From: an uncultured Eubacterium sp.
Lineage (GTDB): Bacteria > Bacillota_A > Clostridia > Lachnospirales > Lachnospiraceae
Direction of reading: 5' to 3'
Length of the DNA: 5,757 nt
Assembly (NCBI GenBank): GCA_948468465.1
Contig: CAOKJJ010000252.1
Span: 1 to 5,757, forward strand
Shown: piece after piece, positions 1 through 4,466 of the stretch
Layout: each line of letters starts with the position of its first letter
How positions within the stretch are numbered: position 1 is the stretch's first letter
Translations under genes and position numbers: made by a program
Notes under the pieces: model-generated
Database searches by the model: none
What the model was told of the DNA's origin: nothing
The model's input: only the letters and a program-made list of their open reading frames with translations

Positions 1-9
1 AATTACCAC

Positions 10-38
10 TTGACAAATGATATTATATAACGTATAGT
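10..38 (+). promoter_or_regulatory. Sigma-A promoter of the padR-HAAS-toastrack-pspC operon
   Basis: A perfect -35 box TTGACA lies at 10-15 and a -10 box TATAGT (5 of 6 to consensus) at 33-38, with the optimal 17-bp spacer. Transcription would start near 45, leaving about 50 nt of AT-rich leader before the PadR start at 96. It is the only good promoter upstream of the four co-directional genes ending at 2381, so it probably serves them all. Confidence 0.8.
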
Positions 39-59
39 ATTAAACAACAAGTAATATCA
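18..59. promoter_or_regulatory. Inverted repeat flanking the -10 box, candidate PadR operator
   Basis: TGATATTA at 18-25 is perfectly repeated in inverted form as TAATATCA at 52-59, bracketing the -10 box and the probable transcription start. PadR-family repressors commonly bind dyads in their own promoters, so autorepression is a reasonable inference. The DNA is very AT-rich, which raises the chance of fortuitous dyads, and the 26-bp gap is longer than in many PadR operators. Confidence 0.35.
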
Positions 60-95
60 AACAATAAATAATATATTCATACAAGGAGTGATGGC

Positions 96-419
96 ATGGT
101 TTTTAATACAGGCGCTGCACTTTTAGATGCAATCGTACTGGCAGTCGTGTCCAAGGATGAAGAAGGCACTTATGGATATAAGATCACGCAGGATGTGCGC
201 AGGACGATCGAAGTGTCAGAATCTACGCTTTATCCGGTGCTGCGCCGTCTGCAAAAAGATGATTGCCTGCAAGTATACGACCGGGAATGCGGGGGCAGAA
301 ACCGCAGATATTATAAGCTGACGCCGGCAGGTGAGGCGCAGCTTCGTTTGTACAGTGACGAATGGAAGAGTTATTCGAAGAAAATCAGTGCATTGTTTTC
401 GGGAGAGGAGTTAACATGA
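96..419 (+). CDS. PadR-family transcriptional regulator
   Basis: This 107-residue protein is a complete winged-helix regulator of the short PadR type (about 100-110 residues). The diagnostic stretches are YGYKITQ at residues 26-32, the recognition-helix region SESTLYPVLRRLQKD at 41-55, and the wing GRNRRYYKLTPAGE at 67-80; a C-terminal helix for dimerisation follows. It should be a cytoplasmic DNA-binding repressor. The start at 96 is chosen because AAGGAG at 83-88 sits 7 nt upstream; an ATG at 91 is in another frame. Its stop overlaps the next start by 4 nt (ATGA, 416-419), so it is translationally coupled to the HAAS membrane protein. In Firmicutes PadR regulators often pair with HAAS proteins, so this PadR probably answers to the membrane partner and autoregulates the operon. 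The family is secure; the signal is unknown. Confidence 0.93.
   Translation: MVFNTGAALLDAIVLAVVSKDEEGTYGYKITQDVRRTIEVSESTLYPVLRRLQKDDCLQVYDRECGGRNRRYYKLTPAGEAQLRLYSDEWKSYSKKISALFSGEELT
402..410 (+). promoter_or_regulatory. Ribosome binding site fixing the HAAS gene start
   Basis: GGAGAGGAG ends 5 nt before the ATG at 416. It lies downstream of the in-frame ATG at 362 and so argues for 416 as the real start. Confidence 0.8.
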
Positions 420-1213
420 ACAAAGAACTATTTTTAGCACAGTTAGAACGCCTGTTGTATGACATTCCCAAAGAAGAACGGGATGAGGCGATGGATTATT
501 ACCGGAGTTATTTTGATGATGCCGGAGTGGAAAACGAAGCGGTTGTTTTAGAAGAACTGGAATCTCCTAAGATCATTGCGGACAGTATTATAGAAGCGTT
601 AAAAAGTACCGGAGATATGACCGGTGCGCTGAAGAATCCGCCGCAGGTGCGCGAATCACAGTCACGGTCAGGCAGGGGGTATAAAAGCATTTTTTCCGAG
701 GATGATTTCCGGAAAAAATCAGAGCAGACAGCATCTTCGTCTGAACAGGCGAAAAGCGATGACTGGCAGAAAGCTTCTGGCGGAGCGGATTACAGACGGT
801 ATGACCAGTATGAAAACAAATATGAGCAGGCTGGAAGAAGGACTGACAGGCGTACAAAGCTTATTTTATTTATTATACTGGCGGTATTTACGTCTCCGAT
901 CTGGGGCGCGGCGTTATCTGGAATACTGGGCGTTGCGGGCGTTTTGCTTGCGGCAGTCATTGTGCTTGGCGTATGTTCTGTCGGCGGCGTGATCGGCGGT
1001 GTGGTCTGTACGGTTATCGCGGTTGTGAAATTTTGCTCGCTGTCGCTTGTAAAAGGGCTTTTTATGCTTGGCGTAGGGATGCTTTTGCTTGCGGGAAGCG
1101 GGATTAGCCTGGTGCTTATGCTGCTTGTATGCGGCAGATTTTTGCCATGGCTGTTCCGACAGATGACACAGTTGCTTCATAGAGTGCTGCATTGGGGAAG
1201 GAGTACGGCATGA
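416..1213 (+). CDS. DUF1700/HAAS-domain membrane protein
   Basis: This 265-residue protein has three visible parts. Residues 1-62 form a helical, acidic HAAS (DUF1700) domain, with the MNKELFLAQLERLL opening, the IPKEERDEAMDYYRSYFDDAG motif region and an LESPKIIADSI segment. Residues 63-147 are a polar, probably disordered linker, rich in Ser, Gln and charged residues, with a Tyr/Arg-rich end at 126-146. Residues 148-247 contain about four hydrophobic membrane segments (roughly 148-168, 170-187, 189-206 and 211-239, the last possibly two), followed by a short basic tail. The HAAS domain should be cytoplasmic, where it is thought to act with PadR regulators as a membrane-linked signalling partner. 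The start at 416 is supported by its ribosome binding site and by the 4-nt overlap with padR; the longer frame from 362 would lie inside padR. The end overlaps the next start by ATGA at 1210-1213. The family is clear; the ligand or stress sensed is not. Confidence 0.87.
   Translation: MNKELFLAQLERLLYDIPKEERDEAMDYYRSYFDDAGVENEAVVLEELESPKIIADSIIEALKSTGDMTGALKNPPQVRESQSRSGRGYKSIFSEDDFRKKSEQTASSSEQAKSDDWQKASGGADYRRYDQYENKYEQAGRRTDRRTKLILFIILAVFTSPIWGAALSGILGVAGVLLAAVIVLGVCSVGGVIGGVVCTVIAVVKFCSLSLVKGLFMLGVGMLLLAGSGISLVLMLLVCGRFLPWLFRQMTQLLHRVLHWGRSTA
1196..1203 (+). promoter_or_regulatory. Ribosome binding site fixing the toast-rack gene start
   Basis: GGAAGGAG ends 6 nt before the ATG at 1210. 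The in-frame ATG at 1192 lies upstream of this site, so it is not the likely start. Confidence 0.8.
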
Positions 1214-2169
1214 ACAGATGGATTCGAATGATTTTATATATTACGGCGGGCTGTGTCGGCATTGGCTGTGCGGCGCTGATTTTAAGCCTGGCATTAAGCG
1301 GCGGGCATTTGAACTGGGAAGATGAAAATATGTTTGGGCGGGCAAGGCATAAGGCGCAGGATCTTGCTAAGGCCGCGATCGGGCAGGACCAAAAGCGGCA
1401 GGATCAGAATGACTTGTATCAGATAGAGGAGGCGGAGAGTACGGAATATGTAGAAGATGATGACGGTACCATAGGCCTGCTTACGGTAGATTCTTCCAGC
1501 ATTGAGAATCTGTCTGTTGATCTAAAGCATGCTTATTTATCCATTCAGCAGTCAGAAGACAGCCGGATTCAGGTATCCTGCGAGTCAGAAGAAGACGCGG
1601 AAAGCGGTATCAAGGCATCCTGCGAGGCAGGAAGCATAACGATTGCGGATGCCAGAAAAGGAAAGACAGGCAGAAAAGATGTAACGGTATATTTGGAAAT
1701 ACCCAGTCAATTTAAATTCAACACGGTACAGATGCAGATCAGTGCCGGAGAAGTAGACGCAGACTGCGGTATTTCGTCAGACAGCCTTACGGTAAATGCC
1801 GGTGCCGGACTGATTTCTTTAGGAAGCCTGAAAGCGGATACCTTTCATGCATCTGTAGGCGCAGGTCAGATTGAAATTGAAGACGGCGTTTTTCGATCCG
1901 TCTCTGTCGACTGCGGCGTTGGAATGGTCGATATGGAAGCGGATATTACAGAATACGCGAAGATTGACTGCGGCATGGGCGAAGTCGACCTGGAGCTTGT
2001 CAAAGGGACTGACAGCGCGAATTATACGCTTAAATGTGGAGTAGGCAGCATTGATATTGGAGATAATAGTTACAGCGGGCTGTCCAGAGAAAAACGAATA
2101 GAAAACGGCGCTTCGGCGGAATTTGAGCTAAACTGCGGGATGGGTGCCATTTCTGTTGACGATTATTAA
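1210..2169 (+). CDS. DUF4097 (toast-rack/adhesin-like) membrane-anchored beta-repeat protein
   Basis: This 319-residue protein has an uncleaved-looking signal anchor at about residues 5-29 after a short basic N-terminus. An acidic, probably extended segment follows (about 38-90), then a long beta-strand domain from about 95 to the end. The domain is made of short repeating rungs, each a run of alternating hydrophobic residues followed by a Gly turn. The best copies carry the core AGAG, VGAG, DCGVG, DCGMG, KCGVG and NCGMG followed by a strand such as VDMEAD or IDIGD. This is the DUF4097/DUF2807 'toast-rack' fold, a family often encoded beside PspC and HAAS/PadR genes. The domain is expected outside the membrane. 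Cys occupies the same rung position four times (residues 235, 254, 276 and 309). The gene overlaps the HAAS gene by 4 nt. A role in envelope sensing or binding is inferred from family and context; the molecular function is unknown. Confidence 0.85.
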   Translation: MNRWIRMILYITAGCVGIGCAALILSLALSGGHLNWEDENMFGRARHKAQDLAKAAIGQDQKRQDQNDLYQIEEAESTEYVEDDDGTIGLLTVDSSSIENLSVDLKHAYLSIQQSEDSRIQVSCESEEDAESGIKASCEAGSITIADARKGKTGRKDVTVYLEIPSQFKFNTVQMQISAGEVDADCGISSDSLTVNAGAGLISLGSLKADTFHASVGAGQIEIEDGVFRSVSVDCGVGMVDMEADITEYAKIDCGMGEVDLELVKGTDSANYTLKCGVGSIDIGDNSYSGLSREKRIENGASAEFELNCGMGAISVDDY

Positions 2170-2192
2170 AAACAAACGGAGGAAGAACGATT

Positions 2193-2381
2193 ATGGAAAC
2201 AAAAAAACTTGTAAAATCAAATCAGAATCGAATTATTTGCGGTGTATGCGGCGGTATCGCACAGTATTTTAATATTGACGCAACTGTGATCCGGCTTGTG
2301 TGGGTATTATTCTGCCTGGCTGGAGGCAGCGGTGTGCTGGCTTATATTATAGCCGCGATTATTATGCCGCCGGAATATTAA
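2193..2381 (+). CDS. PspC-domain small membrane protein
   Basis: This 62-residue protein is essentially one PspC domain. It has a basic N-terminus, the family signature RIICGVCGGIAQYFNID at residues 13-29, then TVIRLVWVLF leading into a hydrophobic stretch (about 35-58) and the usual MPPE ending at 58-61. PspC proteins are inner-membrane partners of the phage-shock or envelope-stress response. In Gram-positives, minimal single-domain versions like this one often lie beside toast-rack and PadR genes rather than PspA. GGAGGA at 2178-2183 is 9 nt upstream of the ATG, and the gene follows the toast-rack stop by 23 nt, so it is the last gene of the operon. The strong terminator at 2436-2487 follows. 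The family call is firm. A contribution to membrane-stress signalling is inferred, as no PspA gene is in view. Confidence 0.92.
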   Translation: METKKLVKSNQNRIICGVCGGIAQYFNIDATVIRLVWVLFCLAGGSGVLAYIIAAIIMPPEY

Positions 2382-2382
2382 G

Positions 2383-2402
2383 GCTGTCAGGAGCTGTCAG
2401 GA
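2383..2402. repeat. Two tandem copies of a 10-bp unit
   Basis: GCTGTCAGGA occurs twice head to tail (2383-2392, 2393-2402), immediately after the pspC stop. A partial echo (GCTGT) recurs at 2421. This is probably a small local duplication in the 3' untranslated region; no function is evident. Confidence 0.6.
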
Positions 2403-2435
2403 AAGAAATTTTCATAAGGAGCTGTATGCATGGAG

Positions 2436-2487
2436 ACTGCCGGAAATGGATGATATATATAATCTTTTTCCGGCAGTTTTTCTTTTT
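2436..2487 (+). terminator. Rho-independent terminator after pspC
   Basis: An 11-bp perfect stem pairs ACTGCCGGAAA (2436-2446) with TTTCCGGCAGT (2467-2477) around a 20-nt AT-rich loop that can extend the stem by a few pairs. The T-rich tract TTTTTCTTTTT (2477-2487) follows. It closes the padR-pspC operon and separates it from the response regulator gene. Confidence 0.9.
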
Positions 2488-2520
2488 GGCTGAGGTATTG
2501 GTAAATTTTATTTTCATCTA

Positions 2521-2548
2521 TTGATTTTAAAGCATAAAATGCTATAAT
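2521..2548 (+). promoter_or_regulatory. Promoter of the LytTR response regulator gene
   Basis: A perfect -10 TATAAT at 2543-2548, preceded by an extended-10 TG at 2540-2541, lies 16 bp from a -35 TTGATT (4 of 6) at 2521-2526. A dyad AGCAT-AAA-ATGCT (2531-2543) fills the spacer and touches the -10 box, so a regulator may bind there. The position just after the preceding terminator makes an independent transcription unit likely. Confidence 0.65.
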
Positions 2549-2587
2549 AAAAAAAGCAACTGAGAAAAACGAAAGAGAATAACGAAA

Positions 2588-3319
2588 ATGTATTTGATAG
2601 CACTTTGTGACGACGAGAAAAAAGAACTAGATAAAACAGAGAATATGCTTGATACATATCAGAAACAGCATCCGGGATGCGTGTTTTCGATGGAAAGATT
2701 TGAAAGTGCACAGGAACTGCTGCGGATGGTCAGGGAAAAAGATTATGAACCGGATCTTTTGCTGTTGGATATTTATATGCCTAAGAAGACAGGAATGCTT
2801 GCGGCACAGGAGCTGCGGGATATGGGCAGCGAAGGGAGAATTATTTTTTTGACCTCATCTGTGGATCATGCTTTGGAAGCGTTTGGCGTGGATGCTTCCC
2901 AGTATTTGGTAAAACCGGTAACGGAAAAAAAGCTGTTTCCGGTTTTGGATAAATTTTTATGTGAGATCGAAGAAAAGCAGAAACGGTTTTTGCTGCTGCG
3001 GATTGAAGGCAGGATACGCCGGATAGCTTTAGAGCAGATTTTATCCTGTGAAGCGCAGGGCAAACGCCAGTGCCTGTATCTGATGGACGGTACGCAGGCT
3101 GTTTTGCGCATGACGATTGCCGAGCTGTATAAGATGCTGGAACAATACGAGGAGTTTGTAAAAGTCGGCGCTTCTTATATCGTAAATCTTGCGCATATCG
3201 ACAGTTTGAATTCTCATGAGCTTTGTTTAGACAATGGGAAATGCATTTTTTTGCCAAGAGGAGCATATCAGCCGCTTAGAGAAAAATATTTCTGTTATTA
3301 TTGTGGGGGGGGTAAATGA
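2588..3319 (+). CDS. LytTR-family response regulator (AgrA/LytR type)
   Basis: This 243-residue protein is a complete two-domain response regulator. The N-terminal receiver has the acidic pair D8-D9, the phosphoacceptor D61 in LLLLDIYMP, T89 in IIFLTSS and K109 in YLVKPV, so all catalytic positions are present. From about residue 138 to 236 it has a LytTR DNA-binding domain, with IALEQILSCEAQGKRQCLYL, the VKVGASYIVNLAHIDSL stretch and a LPRGAYQPLREKY ending. LytTR regulators usually work with a membrane histidine kinase of the HPK10/AgrC or LytS type and bind paired direct repeats. No kinase gene is in this window. The ATG at 2588 begins at the canonical start of the receiver; the ribosome binding site is weak (GAAAGAG, 2571-2577). 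The last codons include a run of eight G (3305-3312), where indels or slippage would change the C-terminus. Target genes cannot be deduced from the window. Confidence 0.93.
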   Translation: MYLIALCDDEKKELDKTENMLDTYQKQHPGCVFSMERFESAQELLRMVREKDYEPDLLLLDIYMPKKTGMLAAQELRDMGSEGRIIFLTSSVDHALEAFGVDASQYLVKPVTEKKLFPVLDKFLCEIEEKQKRFLLLRIEGRIRRIALEQILSCEAQGKRQCLYLMDGTQAVLRMTIAELYKMLEQYEEFVKVGASYIVNLAHIDSLNSHELCLDNGKCIFLPRGAYQPLREKYFCYYCGGGK

Positions 3320-3530
3320 GAGTTATGATTATATAAAAGAAGCTGTTATTCACAGATGAATGAAAAAGAAACGGATAACATATATTTGCTGAAAAACATT
3401 TCCTGAAAAAGATTTCCAAAACATGAGATAAAAGAAAAAGGGTGCAGATACAATGTTCTGGGCTCTCTTTTATTACGATTAAAATATATTAACACGACAT
3501 AAACTACAAGATGAAGTAAAGGAGAAAGGT
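3320..3530. other. AT-rich gap without a supported gene
   Basis: This 211-nt stretch between the response regulator and the small gene at 3531 has stops in all forward frames. It shows no strong hairpin with a T-tract and no convincing promoter. It begins with an abortive start codon (ATG at 3316, TAA at 3334-3336) overlapping the regulator stop, which could be the scar of a lost downstream gene. An AT-only 8-bp inverted repeat (3428-3435 with 3466-3473) has a 30-nt loop and is weak. Whether the small gene and hisB are transcribed from here or by read-through is unresolved. Confidence 0.5.
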
Positions 3531-3689
3531 ATGTTAAAACAAAAAAATATTCATGAAATGACCCGCAGGGAGTACTGCAGCTATGTACAGCGCCATTACA
3601 GCAATGATCCGAAATGGGTGCGCACAAGGCTGATTTCCAAATGGGATCAGGAACATGAAAAAAAGAAGAGTGAGGGAACGGTTCAGTGA
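3531..3689 (+). CDS. Small basic hypothetical protein upstream of hisB
   Basis: I do not recognise this 52-residue protein. It begins MLKQKNIHEMTRREYCSYVQ, has a central aromatic/basic stretch (HYSNDPKWVRTRLISKWD, residues 22-39) and ends in a Lys/Glu-rich tail. It has no membrane segment or signal peptide and one Cys (residue 16), and looks like a short, mostly helical cytoplasmic protein. Two things support it as a real gene. An excellent ribosome binding site, AAAGGAG (3518-3524), sits 6 nt before the ATG, and its TGA stop overlaps the GTG start of hisB by 4 nt (GTGA, 3686-3689), a typical translational coupling. It could be an accessory of histidine synthesis, a nucleic-acid-binding protein or merely a leader cistron that loads ribosomes onto hisB; nothing in the sequence decides between these. 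Confidence 0.72.
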   Translation: MLKQKNIHEMTRREYCSYVQRHYSNDPKWVRTRLISKWDQEHEKKKSEGTVQ

Positions 3690-4273
3690 GCAGAAAAGCG
3701 CAGGTAAAACGAGATACAAAAGAGACGCGGATTTCCGTTCAGCTGGAACTGGACGGAACGGGGAAGAGCAGCCTGGATACGGGAATCGGATTTTTTGACC
3801 ATATGCTGGATGGATTTGCAAGGCATGGATTGTTTGACCTGGATGTCGTCTGCCATGGAGATTTACAGGTGGACTGCCATCACAGTATTGAGGATACCGG
3901 CATTGTTTTAGGCAGCGCGATCAAAGAAGCGGTTGGAGATAAAAAAGGAATCCGCCGATACGGGTACTTTATTTTGCCGATGGATGAAGCGCTTGTGCTG
4001 TGCGCGCTGGATTTATCAGGAAGACCTTATTTTGTATATGATGCACAGTTTCAGGACAGCCGGTGCGGGGACATGGATACGCAGATGGTACGGGAATTTT
4101 TTTACGCGGTCAGCTATCGTGCAGGTATGAATCTGCATTTGAAAGTGCTTTATGGGGAAAATGACCATCATATTGCAGAAGCTTTGTTTAAGGCTTTTGG
4201 AAAAGCGCTGGATATGGCGGTAAGCCTTGATGAACGTATTTCGGGCGTGCTGTCTACGAAAGGCGCATTGTAG
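3686..4273 (+). CDS. hisB: Imidazoleglycerol-phosphate dehydratase
   Basis: HisB removes water from imidazoleglycerol phosphate to give imidazoleacetol phosphate, a middle step of histidine synthesis in the cytoplasm. At 195 residues it matches the normal monofunctional enzyme, without the phosphatase domain fused in enterobacteria. All signature blocks are intact: TKETRISVQLELDGTGKSS (11-29), TGIGFFDHMLDGFARHG (32-48), the metal-binding DCHHSIEDTGIVLG (63-76) and GENDHHIAEALFKAFGKAL (157-175), ending in GVLSTKGAL. The paired His and Glu residues of the two HHxxE motifs (H65, H66, E69; H161, H162, E165) should bind the two manganese ions. The start is GTG at 3686, overlapping the upstream small gene; GAGGG at 3672-3676 is 9 nt upstream. 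A terminator follows directly, so hisB ends its transcription unit. No other his gene lies nearby, so the pathway must be encoded elsewhere or just outside the unit. Confidence 0.97.
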   Translation: MSRKAQVKRDTKETRISVQLELDGTGKSSLDTGIGFFDHMLDGFARHGLFDLDVVCHGDLQVDCHHSIEDTGIVLGSAIKEAVGDKKGIRRYGYFILPMDEALVLCALDLSGRPYFVYDAQFQDSRCGDMDTQMVREFFYAVSYRAGMNLHLKVLYGENDHHIAEALFKAFGKALDMAVSLDERISGVLSTKGAL

Positions 4274-4297
4274 TTTTGGGCTGATACAACAGGACAG

Positions 4298-4329
4298 GAT
4301 GAATCCGCTGTTATGGGTTCATCTTTTTT
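4298..4329 (+). terminator. Rho-independent terminator after hisB
   Basis: A 9-bp stem pairs GATGAATCC (4298-4306) with GGGTTCATC (4315-4323), with one G-T pair and an 8-nt loop. Six T (4324-4329) follow directly. It begins 25 nt after the hisB stop and isolates hisB from the nrdD promoter. Confidence 0.92.
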
Positions 4330-4335
4330 ACAATA

Positions 4336-4351
4336 ATACAATATATTGTAT
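4336..4351. promoter_or_regulatory. NrdR box 1 (perfect 16-bp palindrome)
   Basis: ATACAATATATTGTAT is a perfect 16-bp palindrome that keeps the CWATATATWG core of the known NrdR operator and matches about 14 of 16 positions of its consensus. NrdR is the ATP-cone repressor of bacterial ribonucleotide reductase genes. The box lies 49 bp upstream of the nrdD -35 element, with a second copy 42 bp downstream. Confidence 0.8.
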
Positions 4352-4377
4352 CATAAATGGTAATAATTTATAAAAAA

Positions 4378-4393
4378 TACATAGATATAGTAT
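4378..4393. promoter_or_regulatory. NrdR box 2 (degenerate copy)
   Basis: TACATAGATATAGTAT matches the NrdR consensus at about 10 of 16 positions, mainly in the right half (ATATAG-T). It lies exactly 42 bp from the perfect box, or four helical turns, so both would face the same side of the DNA. NrdR sites normally come in such in-phase pairs. It ends 6 bp before the -35 box. Weak alone, it is credible because of its phasing. Confidence 0.55.
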
Positions 4394-4399
4394 TAGGCA

Positions 4400-4428
4400 T
4401 TGACAATGAACCCTTGTTCGGATACAAT
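4400..4428 (+). promoter_or_regulatory. Sigma-A promoter of nrdD
   Basis: A perfect -35 TTGACA (4400-4405) and a -10 TACAAT (4423-4428, 5 of 6) are separated by exactly 17 bp. Transcription should start near 4435, giving a leader of about 30 nt before the ATG at 4467. NrdR boxes lie just upstream and a LexA-type dyad fills the spacer. Confidence 0.88.
4408..4419. promoter_or_regulatory. LexA (Cheo/DinR) box core in the nrdD promoter
   Basis: GAACCCTTGTTC is a GAAC-N4-GTTC dyad, the conserved core of the SOS operator of Bacillus and other Gram-positives. It lies entirely between the -35 and -10 boxes, where a bound repressor would block RNA polymerase. The central four bases fit the extended Bacillus consensus poorly and only one flank (G at 4420) fits, so affinity may be moderate. 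Confidence 0.5.
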
Positions 4429-4466
4429 AGCATTTATAAGCATGTGGGAAAAAGGAGCAGAGGAAA

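Noticed and set aside
362..415. Earlier in-frame start for the HAAS protein
   Set aside because: The extra 18 residues overlap padR and are unlike the family N-terminus, and the ribosome binding site favours 416.
1192..1209. Earlier in-frame start for the toast-rack protein
   Set aside because: It lies before the GGAAGGAG site that fits the ATG at 1210, and 1210 gives the 4-nt overlap also seen at the previous junction.
1252..1269. Possible lipobox Cys (residues 15 or 20) in the toast-rack protein N-terminus
   Set aside because: Position -3 is Thr or Gly rather than Leu/Val/Ile, and hydrophobic sequence continues after the Cys, so a signal anchor fits better.
2426..2524. 32-codon hydrophobic peptide frame (MHGDCRKWMIYI start) with AAGGAG 4 nt upstream
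   Set aside because: Most of it is the terminator stem and T-tract read as codons, the ribosome binding site spacing is short, and the hydrophobic residues come from the T-tract. A terminator explains the sequence better.
2841..3266. 141-codon open frame on the minus strand
   Set aside because: It lies entirely opposite the receiver and LytTR coding sequence, with a low-complexity Lys/Ser/Arg-rich product typical of antisense shadow frames.
3356..3406. 16-codon frame (MNEKETDNIYLLKNIS) in the gap before the small gene
   Set aside because: It has no ribosome binding site, is very short and has no conserved context.
3428..3473. Inverted repeat ATAAAAGA/TCTTTTAT as a possible terminator of the response regulator gene
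   Set aside because: The stem is only A-T pairs plus one G-C, the loop is 30 nt and no proper T-tract follows.
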